This document shows positions 1 through 5,980 of a DNA stretch of 14,856 nucleotides, piece after piece. The stretch is from Gammaproteobacteria bacterium (lineage in GTDB: Bacteria; Pseudomonadota; Gammaproteobacteria; Thiohalospirales; Thiohalospiraceae). The stretch lies in the NCBI GenBank assembly GCA_014762485.1, contig JABURU010000358.1, positions 1 through 14,856 of the forward strand, written 5' to 3'. The position numbers and the translations under genes were made by a program. The notes under the pieces are model-generated. The model searched no databases and was not told where the DNA came from. It saw only the letters and a list, made by a program, of their open reading frames with translations. Position 1 is the stretch's first letter; every line of letters begins with the position of its first letter.

Positions 1-28
1 CCATCGAAATAAAGAATACTAATTCCAA
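1..28 (-). CDS. Possible start of a further gene of the TRAP operon (partial, edge)
   Basis: On the minus strand an AGGAG Shine-Dalgarno sequence (37-41) lies 8 bases before a TTG codon at 28-26. The frame then stays open to the window edge, giving a hydrophobic start MELVFFISM. It begins 24 bases after the dctM stop, which would suit a co-transcribed gene, perhaps a membrane protein. Only nine codons are visible, so no family can be named and the call may be chance. The remaining bases 29-52 hold only this putative ribosome-binding region. Confidence 0.22.
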
Positions 29-52
29 GTTATTCGCTCCTGTACTGGCCGA

Positions 53-1369
53 TTATTTTTGTGGACCCATCAGGTAATCTGGCAACCAGGTCGCGATTCC
101 AGGGAAGATAGCCAGCAACACGATGCCTATGATCATCATCATCATAAACGGTAAGGCGCCTCGTAATACGGTCTGCAACTTCACGTTTGGCGCAATGGAA
201 TTGATCACATACAGGTTCAAACCAACCGGTGGAGTGATCAGACCGATCTCCATGTTGATGGTTAACATCACGCCAAACCAGATGGGGTCAAAGCCGGCGG
301 CCTCGACAATCGGCAGCAGGGTAGGCGTGGTCATCAGGATCACCGCCACCGGTGGCAGGAACAGACCGGCGACCAGCAACAACAAGTTAATAAAGGCCAG
401 CAATACCCATTTGTTGGCATCCATACCGGCGATCCACTCCGCCAGCCCCTGGGTGATATAAAGCGATGACATCATGTAACTGAACAGCGCCGCGCCACCG
501 ATGATCAGCATGATCATCACCGACTCGCGGGTGGAAGTCTTGAGGATGCCCCACAGATCCGCACCTTTATATACCTTGTAGATCACCATCACCAGCACGA
601 TGCAGAACAAGGCGCCAACGCCAGCCGCCTCGGAAGGCGTGGCGACACCACCGTACAATGCCCATAACACCATCACGATGATGGCAATGAATGGCAGGAT
701 CTTCGGCAGGATCTCAAAGCGTTCTCGCCAGCTATAGCCTTCGGTATTCTTTTGAATCCCGGTGCCATAGCGATGCGAGTAATACAGCGACCAGGCCATG
801 AACAGACCGGTCAGCATCAGGCCGGGCAGGATGCCGGCGATAAACAGACGACCGATGGAGGTCTCGGTAGCAATACCATAGACGATCATCGTGATACTGG
901 GCGGGATCAGGATGCCCAGGGTACCACCCGCCGCAATGGCGCCGGTGGCCAGTGAACTGGGGTAACCGCGCTTTTGCATCTCGGGGATGCCCATCTTGCC
1001 TATGGCGGCACAGGTTGCTGGTGAAGAGCCACTTAACGCCGCGAATACCGAACAGGCACCGATATTGGATAACACCAGGCCACCGGGTACACGGTGAAAC
1101 CAACGTTCCAGTGCCTCATAGAGATCACTACCGGCACGTGATGAAGCAATCGCCGCTCCCATCAAGATGAACATCGGTATCGATAGCAGGGCAAATTCAT
1201 TCAAACCGGCAAAGATGGTATCGGCCACGATATTCAGGCTGCGCACGCCATCAAACAGGATCATGAATAATAACGCGACACCGGTAAGGGCAAAGGCCAC
1301 TGGCATACCGGATAACAGCGCCAGAATTAAAACGAAGGCGACTATGGCGCCCAACTCTAACGGACTCAT
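53..1369 (-). CDS. dctM: TRAP transporter large permease subunit, DctM family
   Basis: This is the 438-residue large membrane subunit of a tripartite ATP-independent periplasmic (TRAP) transporter. In this family it drives solute uptake across the inner membrane using an ion gradient, with substrate handed over by the DctP-type binding protein. The sequence is almost entirely hydrophobic, with roughly 11-13 membrane segments. It shows typical DctM features: a Gly/Ser-rich stretch near ALSGSSPATCAAIG, then GGTLGILIPPSITMIVYG, and near the C-terminus GLITPPVGLNLYVI. Length is normal for the family. The ATG overlaps the dctQ stop by one base (TAATG), with a G-rich ribosome-binding stretch inside the end of dctQ, so the two are probably translationally coupled. 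The adjacent malonyl-CoA synthetase suggests a malonate-like C3-C4 carboxylate as substrate, but the sequence alone does not prove this. Confidence 0.95.
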   Translation of the reverse strand: MSPLELGAIVAFVLILALLSGMPVAFALTGVALLFMILFDGVRSLNIVADTIFAGLNEFALLSIPMFILMGAAIASSRAGSDLYEALERWFHRVPGGLVLSNIGACSVFAALSGSSPATCAAIGKMGIPEMQKRGYPSSLATGAIAAGGTLGILIPPSITMIVYGIATETSIGRLFIAGILPGLMLTGLFMAWSLYYSHRYGTGIQKNTEGYSWRERFEILPKILPFIAIIVMVLWALYGGVATPSEAAGVGALFCIVLVMVIYKVYKGADLWGILKTSTRESVMIMLIIGGAALFSYMMSSLYITQGLAEWIAGMDANKWVLLAFINLLLLVAGLFLPPVAVILMTTPTLLPIVEAAGFDPIWFGVMLTINMEIGLITPPVGLNLYVINSIAPNVKLQTVLRGALPFMMMMIIGIVLLAIFPGIATWLPDYLMGPQK

Positions 1370-1887
1370 TATTCACCCCCCTCTGCTGGCATGCCAAACG
1401 GTGCCTCGCGCCCGCTAACCAGGCTCATAATATCGGCAATAAATTGTAACGCCATGACCCCAAAGCCGATGGGCATCGCCAGGTAGGGGATCCACAGGCG
1501 CACCGCCCAAACCGTATCGGAGAGCCAGTCACGATGCCATGACTTGAGGAATAACTCGATGCCCGACCAGGCCACGATCAAGCAAACCAGTAAAGAGAAA
1601 CCCATCGCAAACAGTGCCAGATAATAGCGTGCCTTGTGGCCAAGATAGATCGGCAACAACTCAACATTCACATGCCCCTTGGTCAGCAGCACATAAGGGC
1701 TACCTATAAAGGTCGCGGCCAACAGTAAGTAGGTAACAAACTCCGTTTGCCAATAAGTGGATGCCTCTAATCCATAACGCATCACCACCATCTGGCACAC
1801 CACCAACACCGAAATCACGATCATCATTGCCGCTGTTACACCGCATATGCGGGATAACAAGGTAACGAATCGTATATAGCGATCCAT
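1369..1887 (-). CDS. dctQ: TRAP transporter small permease subunit, DctQ family
   Basis: This is the small membrane subunit of the TRAP transporter, which pairs with DctM in the inner membrane. From the ATG at 1887 it is 172 residues with four predicted membrane segments (about 13-34, 45-66, 85-107 and 125-150), the standard DctQ topology. The typical TEFVTYLLLAATFIG segment, including its Trp-Gln-Thr-Glu lead-in, is present. A GTG four codons upstream (1899) is also in frame. The ATG is preferred because GGAG sits 6 bases before it, so the GTG lies within the ribosome-binding site. The gene is 165 bases downstream of dctP. That gap contains a terminator and a repeat structure, so dctQM may be expressed at a lower level than dctP. 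Confidence 0.92.
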   Translation of the reverse strand: MDRYIRFVTLLSRICGVTAAMMIVISVLVVCQMVVMRYGLEASTYWQTEFVTYLLLAATFIGSPYVLLTKGHVNVELLPIYLGHKARYYLALFAMGFSLLVCLIVAWSGIELFLKSWHRDWLSDTVWAVRLWIPYLAMPIGFGVMALQFIADIMSLVSGREAPFGMPAEGGE

Positions 1888-1929
1888 ATTTCTCTCCACG
1901 GTTCCTCGAAGGGATAATTGATTTAGAAC

Positions 1930-1991
1930 TCTATGATTAAACAGGGATTAAACAGCGACTAAACTTGGATTAATCTGCTTTTAATCATAGA
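1930..1991. repeat. 12-bp perfect inverted repeat enclosing four 11-bp direct repeats
   Basis: TCTATGATTAAA (1930-1941) and its exact reverse complement TTTAATCATAGA (1980-1991) are separated by 38 bases. Four imperfect 11-bp units run head to tail across the left arm and the interior: GATTAAACAGG (1935-1945), GATTAAACAGC (1946-1956), GACTAAACTTG (1957-1967) and GATTAATCTGC (1968-1978). The last unit contains the palindrome GATTAATC. The structure lies in the dctP-dctQ gap, between the terminator and the dctQ ribosome-binding site. It could be an mRNA stem that protects or processes dctQM transcripts, or an array of protein sites spaced at about one helical turn. The repeats are seen directly; their function is inference. 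Confidence 0.75.
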
Positions 1992-1996
1992 TTCCC

Positions 1997-2028
1997 AAAA
2001 AAAGGGCGGCTGCCCGAAGACAGCCGCC
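1997..2028 (-). terminator. Intrinsic terminator between dctP and dctQ, UUCG tetraloop
   Basis: Read on the minus strand, GGCGGCTG (2028-2021) pairs with CAGCCGCC (2012-2005). The inner bases extend the stem through a U-G and a C-G pair to close a UUCG tetraloop, giving a 10-bp GC-rich stem. Seven T residues (2003-1997) follow directly. It lies about 24 bases past the dctP stop and 110 bases before the dctQ start. This placement suits partial termination that makes more binding protein than permease, an arrangement known for other TRAP operons. Confidence 0.9.
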
Positions 2029-2052
2029 TCTTTATTCAGACCTAATCAGACC

Positions 2053-3066
2053 TTATTCAACCGACAGGGCCATGTCCAGCAGCTCTTTACCGCCATCAAC
2101 CTTCTCAGCGAAGCTCTTGTAAGAACTGGTCTGGGCAATGTCACGCCATGCATTGAAATCAGCCTGACTCATTTCAACCACTTCTACGCCAGCGTTCTTG
2201 TAAGCTTCAACCAGCTTACCGTCCACCTTCTTGGCTTCTTCAAAGGCGTACTGCTCAGCCTTCTTACCAGCGGCCATCAGCGCATCTTGCTGCGCCTTGC
2301 TCAGGGCATTGAAGCTAGCCTTGGACATCAGGATAGGCTCATACATGAACCACAGTGCGGTGGCACCCGGTGCGGTCAGACACTTAACCTGCTCATAAAT
2401 ACGGTAGGAAACCAGTGAAGCAGACGAGGTGTTGGCACCATCCAGTACACCAGTCTGCAGACCAGAGTAGATCTCAGAGCTCGGCATAGAGGTGATAGAT
2501 GCACCGGCCGCCGCCAGCATCTGGTTAAACGCCTTACCGGCTGCACGGAACTGCTGCCCCTTCACAGAATCGGGACCAGCGATACAGTTTTTCTTCGATA
2601 CGAAACCACCGGCCATCCAGGTATCGGACAGCACGATAACACCGGCGTCATCCATGATCTTCTTAATGCGATCCATAAATGGAGACTTGTTCAGACGCAT
2701 TGCGTGATCGTGGTTTTTCACCAGACCAGGCATCAGGGTCAGGTTCAGCTCAGGGTGACGACCACCAGCATAGGCCAGAGGGAAAGCCGTGATATCGAGG
2801 TTACCATCAACCATCGCGCCCCACTGTTCCTTAGGCTTGAACAGCGACTTACCAGGATACACCTGGATATTCAGACCGACATCGGCATTCTTCGCATCTT
2901 CGGCGATCATCTGCACCATGATGTCGCGCATATCGCCCTTACCACCAGGCCACTGGTGTGAAGCCTTCAGGTTTACGGTCTGCTCACCACCACCACAGGC
3001 CGTTAGGCCAACTGTCGCCGCCATTACACCGGCAACAAGTGCCTTATTAAACTTTTTAAACAACAT
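2053..3066 (-). CDS. dctP: TRAP transporter substrate-binding protein DctP, predicted lipoprotein
   Basis: This is the periplasmic solute receptor of the TRAP system, which captures a carboxylate and delivers it to DctQM. From the ATG at 3066 it is 337 residues. It starts with a lysine-containing signal sequence and a lipobox LTAC, placing the acylated cysteine at residue 24, followed by Gly-Gly-Gly. The family's carboxylate-binding arginine is probably R174 in GQQFRAAG. Two mature-region cysteines (NCIAG and VKCLTAP) could form a disulfide. An ATG at 3081 also opens the frame. It reads ATGAGGAGGG and so lies on the Shine-Dalgarno sequence itself; the AGGAGG ends a few bases before the ATG at 3066, which is therefore the likely start. 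Most Gram-negative DctP proteins are soluble, so the lipid anchor is notable. The gene is divergent from matB with 130 bases between the starts. Confidence 0.93.
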   Translation of the reverse strand: MLFKKFNKALVAGVMAATVGLTACGGGEQTVNLKASHQWPGGKGDMRDIMVQMIAEDAKNADVGLNIQVYPGKSLFKPKEQWGAMVDGNLDITAFPLAYAGGRHPELNLTLMPGLVKNHDHAMRLNKSPFMDRIKKIMDDAGVIVLSDTWMAGGFVSKKNCIAGPDSVKGQQFRAAGKAFNQMLAAAGASITSMPSSEIYSGLQTGVLDGANTSSASLVSYRIYEQVKCLTAPGATALWFMYEPILMSKASFNALSKAQQDALMAAGKKAEQYAFEEAKKVDGKLVEAYKNAGVEVVEMSQADFNAWRDIAQTSSYKSFAEKVDGGKELLDMALSVE

Positions 3067-3196
3067 GAACTCCCTCCTCATATGTATAGGGATTTGAATT
3101 TTTTATAACGATTTCGAGATATGATACATCACATCAGTATGAAAACGTGCATACATTTATTTTTAGCATAGAATCGATAGCTAGATCGCCATTTCA
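3067..3196. promoter_or_regulatory. Divergent dctP/matB control region with two short dyads
   Basis: This 130-base AT-rich gap must hold the promoters for both the TRAP operon and matB. Two interrupted dyads are visible: TGAT-AC-ATCA (3122-3131) and GTATG-N8-CATAC (3137-3154). Either could be an operator for a shared regulator. No regulator gene of the GntR type that often controls malonate genes lies in this window. Weak promoter-like hexamers exist, such as TTGAAT at 3094 with AT-rich DNA downstream, but none is convincing. I do not assign a start of transcription. Confidence 0.4.
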
Positions 3197-4741
3197 ATGA
3201 ATAAACAGGTTTCGGATTATAAAATGAGCAACATTTATTCGGTTTTTGAGAACCACTTCCCCGTTGATCGCAAAAAAGATTTTATTGAAACGGTAGACGG
3301 CCAACACATTAGTTACGCCGAATTGGAGCTACAAGTCACCAAAATCTGTCACTACCTGGTAAGCCAGTTAGGTTTGCAAAAGGGTGACCGCGTTGCGGTA
3401 CAGGTAGAAAAATCACCGCAGGTGATCTTTCTTTATCTCGCCTGTTTACGGGCGGGCCTCATCTACCTGCCATTAAATACCGCTTATACGGAAAGTGAAC
3501 TGCAATATTTTATTGAGAATGCCGAGCCCTCACTGGTGGTTTGCCGTCCTCAATCTATGGCGTTATTTGGCAAAATCGCCGAGACCAACCCCATTGCCCA
3601 TATCAAAAGCCTGGATGAACAAGGCCAGGGGGAGATCATCGAAGCCGCATCGGCTCAGGACAGCGGATTTACCACCGTCGAGTGCGATAAAGATGACATT
3701 GCCGTGATCCTCTACACCTCCGGCACTACCGGTCGCCCCAAGGGGGCCATGATCAGCCACGGTTCACTGGCCGCCAATGGCTTATCGCTGGTGAACTACT
3801 GGCAATGGACAGAGGACGATGTGTTATTACACGCCTTACCCATTTTCCACATCCATGGATTGTTTGTTGCCTGTCATACTGCGCTACTCAGCGGCAGTAA
3901 AATGTTATTTGTCCCCAAATTTGACGCCGATACCATCATCGGACTTTTGCCCAGGGCGACCGCCATGATGGGAGTACCCACCTTCTACACCCGCCTGTTA
4001 CTAAACGACGGCTTTAACAAGGATGTGTGTGCCAACATGCGCCTGTTTATCTCCGGCTCAGCCCCGCTACTGGAACAAACCTTTGAAGAGTTTCAGCAGC
4101 GTACCGGTCATACAATCCTGGAGCGTTACGGCATGACCGAAACCGGCATGAACACCTCCAATCCTTATAATGGTGAGCGTCTACCAGGCACCGTCGGCTT
4201 CCCACTACCCGGGGTCGAGGCACGCATCGTTCATGATGATGGTAGCCAGGTGAACCAGGGGGAAGTCGGTAACCTGCAAGTCAAGGGAGCCAATGTTTTT
4301 CAGGGTTACTGGCGTATGCCGGAAAAGACGGCCGAAGAGTTTACCGGTGATGGCTTCTTCAAAACCGGGGATATGGCGATGATGAATGATCAGGGTTATA
4401 TCTCCATCGTCGGGCGTGGTAAAGATATGGTGATTACCGGTGGCTTTAACGTCTACCCGAAAGAAATAGAGCTGGAAATTGACGAAATTGATGGTGTACT
4501 GGAATCGGCCGTCATCGGCATTCCGCATGCCGACTTTGGTGAAGGTGTTACCGCAGTGATAGTGGCAAGTGATAAAGCCCAGCTGCCAACTGAGGGAGAA
4601 ATGATTCGCCTCTTAAAGTCAAAACTCGCCAGCTTTAAAGTGCCGAAGAAAATCATCATCGTCGATGCCCTGCCACGCAACACGATGGGGAAGGTACAAA
4701 AAAACCTGTTACGTGAAACCTACCAGGATATTTTTCAATAA
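3197..4741 (+). CDS. matB: Malonyl-CoA synthetase, MatB-type acyl-CoA ligase
   Basis: This is a cytoplasmic ATP-dependent enzyme predicted to convert malonate, ATP and CoA to malonyl-CoA, AMP and pyrophosphate. It is a full-length ANL-superfamily ligase (514 residues). Visible motifs are the phosphate-binding loop YTSGTTGRPKG (173-183), HALPIFHIHGLFV (212-224), the MatB-like MGVPTFYTRLL (258-268, with R266), ERYGMTETGMNTSNPY (309-324), the hinge-region GRGKDMVITGGFNVYPKE, and C-terminal PRNTMGKVQKN with catalytic lysine K499. The HALPIFH, PTFYTRLL and GMTETGMNTSNP stretches favour MatB over acetyl- or long-chain ligases. An in-frame ATG at 3224 would give 505 residues, closer to known MatB proteins. 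Neither start has a clear Shine-Dalgarno sequence. Divergence from dctPQM suggests the imported acid is the substrate. No malonyl-CoA decarboxylase gene is in the window. Confidence 0.92.
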   Translation: MNKQVSDYKMSNIYSVFENHFPVDRKKDFIETVDGQHISYAELELQVTKICHYLVSQLGLQKGDRVAVQVEKSPQVIFLYLACLRAGLIYLPLNTAYTESELQYFIENAEPSLVVCRPQSMALFGKIAETNPIAHIKSLDEQGQGEIIEAASAQDSGFTTVECDKDDIAVILYTSGTTGRPKGAMISHGSLAANGLSLVNYWQWTEDDVLLHALPIFHIHGLFVACHTALLSGSKMLFVPKFDADTIIGLLPRATAMMGVPTFYTRLLLNDGFNKDVCANMRLFISGSAPLLEQTFEEFQQRTGHTILERYGMTETGMNTSNPYNGERLPGTVGFPLPGVEARIVHDDGSQVNQGEVGNLQVKGANVFQGYWRMPEKTAEEFTGDGFFKTGDMAMMNDQGYISIVGRGKDMVITGGFNVYPKEIELEIDEIDGVLESAVIGIPHADFGEGVTAVIVASDKAQLPTEGEMIRLLKSKLASFKVPKKIIIVDALPRNTMGKVQKNLLRETYQDIFQ

Positions 4742-4752
4742 GAACTCACCTC

Positions 4753-4780
4753 GCCTGAACCACCCGGTTCAGGCCTATCT
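4753..4780 (+). terminator. Hairpin after matB, probable terminator
   Basis: GCCTGAACC (4753-4761) and GGTTCAGGC (4766-4774) form a perfect 9-bp stem with an ACCC loop, 11 bases past the matB stop. The following bases CTATCTCCTC are only moderately U-rich, so this is a weak or factor-assisted terminator by sequence. Confidence 0.55.
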
Positions 4781-4786
4781 CCTCGC

Positions 4787-4814
4787 TTGACCGTAATCAC
4801 GACCCTGCTAATAT
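4787..4814 (+). promoter_or_regulatory. Sigma-70-type promoter for the outer-membrane protein gene
   Basis: TTGACC (4787-4792) is followed after 16 bases by TAATAT (4809-4814). TGC directly before the -10 gives an extended -10 element. The match is good and it lies about 40 bases upstream of the ATG at 4854, so the gene is probably transcribed alone. A Shine-Dalgarno AAGGA sits at 4842-4846. Confidence 0.6.
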
Positions 4815-4853
4815 CAATACAAGAAAACAATCATCATCGCTAAGGAAAGCGCT

Positions 4854-5417
4854 ATGAAAATTTTTATATGGTCACTACTTTTCTATCTTGTTTCGTTACC
4901 CGCCTATGCTGCTCAATCTAGCTTTGACTATGACTTTGTCGATGTACGTGTTGGGTTTGCCGATCTCGGTGGTGCGAGTGGAGCAGGCATACTCGCTGGT
5001 GTATCACGCAAAATCTCGCCTGATACCTACGCCGCCGCGGCCTACCAGTACGGCTGGGCTAATGATGCTGATTACTGGCAAGAAGATCTTTATCTCGGTG
5101 GTGGTTATATCCTGCCACTGGACAATAAAACCGATATCAATGTCGGTGCCGGATTACTCTTACAATGGGTAGAGGGGTGTGCATATTACTGTGGTGCAAA
5201 TAATGATACAGGTATTCGTCTCAATGCGGCTTATCGCCATGCACTTGATCGTCAGCAAGAGCTAAGCGCTGAACTCATCTACAACGCCATATTTGATAAT
5301 GCCGACATAGGTTTTAGTCTGACTTGGATTCTAACGCAAACCGAAGCCCTGTCACTGGGTGTACAATATGAATCGATAGGCGATCTATCTATCACGCGCG
5401 TGGTTGCCAGGTTTTAA
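4854..5417 (+). CDS. Small outer-membrane beta-barrel protein, function unknown
   Basis: I do not recognise a named family. The 187-residue product begins with a clear Sec signal peptide, with cleavage likely after LPAYA at residue 19. It then shows alternating polar and hydrophobic/aromatic stretches typical of amphipathic beta strands, such as YDFVDVRVGFADLGG, DLYLGGGYILP, INVGAGLLLQWVEG and IRLNAAYRHAL. It ends in Phe, as expected for a substrate of the BAM assembly machine. Size and strand count suggest a barrel of about eight strands, OmpA/OmpW-like in scale. Cysteines C109 and C113 (CAYYC) lie between two strands, probably in a surface loop, and could form a small disulfide. The gene has its own promoter and the ATG has AAGGA 7 bases upstream. 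Confidence 0.8.
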   Translation: MKIFIWSLLFYLVSLPAYAAQSSFDYDFVDVRVGFADLGGASGAGILAGVSRKISPDTYAAAAYQYGWANDADYWQEDLYLGGGYILPLDNKTDINVGAGLLLQWVEGCAYYCGANNDTGIRLNAAYRHALDRQQELSAELIYNAIFDNADIGFSLTWILTQTEALSLGVQYESIGDLSITRVVARF

Positions 5418-5443
5418 ACTTAGGTGTTCGGGCAAATTACAGA

Positions 5444-5478
5444 CAAAAAAAGGCCGGACAAGAGGTGTCATGTCCGGC
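5444..5478 (-). terminator. Terminator downstream of the DsrC-like gene (possibly bidirectional)
   Basis: GCCGGACA (5453-5460) and TGTCCGGC (5471-5478) form an 8-bp GC-rich stem around a 10-base loop. On the minus strand the stem is followed by C and then seven T residues, a classical terminator for the gene at 5537-5881. On the plus strand the stem is followed only by TTAAAA, so termination of the upstream barrel-protein gene here would be weaker. Confidence 0.8.
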
Positions 5479-5536
5479 TTAAAAGGGAGTTCACAACAAC
5501 AAGATTAACTTGTCAACTAACGATATGCAGGAAGCC

Positions 5537-5881
5537 TTAACTCATGTAAGCTCTGGCTTCTTCGCCAGGATTAGGAAGCCCGGCGATCTTCCAGACATTG
5601 ATACAGCTACCAAAAAATTGCTTCATCGCAGCTTTATCAACGTCGAGCTCTGAGCATACGCGGCGAGGGGTGACATAGCCGCCCAGCTCAAAGTAGTAGT
5701 CACGAATAAACTGCACAATCTGCAGGTGACGTGACGATAATTCTTGCACTCCAACATGATCCGCAATTTGTTGCGCGGTTTGTTGAGTCCAGTTTTTTGG
5801 ATGAACTAAAAAGCCATCATCATCCAGACCAAAGAACACTGTCCTGGCCTCTGCCAGCAGACCTGAATCTACACTGTACAT
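5537..5881 (-). CDS. DsrC/TusE-family sulfur-relay-like protein lacking the active cysteines
   Basis: DsrC and TusE proteins carry sulfur on a conserved penultimate cysteine during sulfite reduction/sulfur oxidation or tRNA 2-thiolation. The family core is clear here: DDDGFLVHPKNW (20-31), LSSRHLQIVQFIRDYY (48-63), and the signature KIAGLP (98-103) after a winged-helix-like region. The position just before KIAGLP, normally the second cysteine of DsrC, is tryptophan W97. The penultimate-cysteine position is E108, followed by six extra residues. Only C76 and C93 remain, at non-canonical places. It therefore cannot act by the usual persulfide chemistry and resembles the cysteine-lacking DsrC relatives called RspA, thought to be regulatory. 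An in-frame ATG at 5935 exists, but the ATG at 5881 has AGGA 7 bases upstream and a promoter just before it, so 114 residues is preferred. Divergent from a CysB-like regulator. Confidence 0.85.
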   Translation of the reverse strand: MYSVDSGLLAEARTVFFGLDDDGFLVHPKNWTQQTAQQIADHVGVQELSSRHLQIVQFIRDYYFELGGYVTPRRVCSELDVDKAAMKQFFGSCINVWKIAGLPNPGEEARAYMS

Positions 5882-5917
5882 TTCACTATCCTCGCTGTGT
5901 TTGCTGCTGTTGGGGAT

Positions 5918-5945
5918 ATTGTATCCAGCGGGCATTTCATGTAAA
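5918..5945 (-). promoter_or_regulatory. Promoter for the DsrC-like gene
   Basis: On the minus strand TTTACA (5945-5940) and TACAAT (5923-5918) are separated by 16 bases; each hexamer matches the sigma-70 consensus at five of six positions. Transcription would begin near 5910, about 30 bases before the ATG at 5881. This supports that start over the upstream ATG at 5935. The element lies in the 99-base gap shared with the divergent LysR gene, where that regulator would be expected to bind. No clear promoter for the LysR gene itself was found. Confidence 0.6.
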
Positions 5946-5980
5946 TTTATAAAAAATGCACTACCATCAAGATAATTGAT

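Noticed and set aside
123..461. Plus-strand open frame of 112 codons
   Set aside because: It lies wholly antisense within dctM, has low-complexity composition and no ribosome-binding site; it is a shadow of the real gene.
732..1103. Minus-strand 123-codon open frame
   Set aside because: It is an alternative frame inside dctM with an implausible Arg/His-rich composition.
5882..5935. N-terminal extension of the DsrC-like protein from the ATG at 5935
   Set aside because: A promoter -10 lies inside this stretch and the ATG at 5881 has a better ribosome-binding site; the extra residues do not resemble the family.
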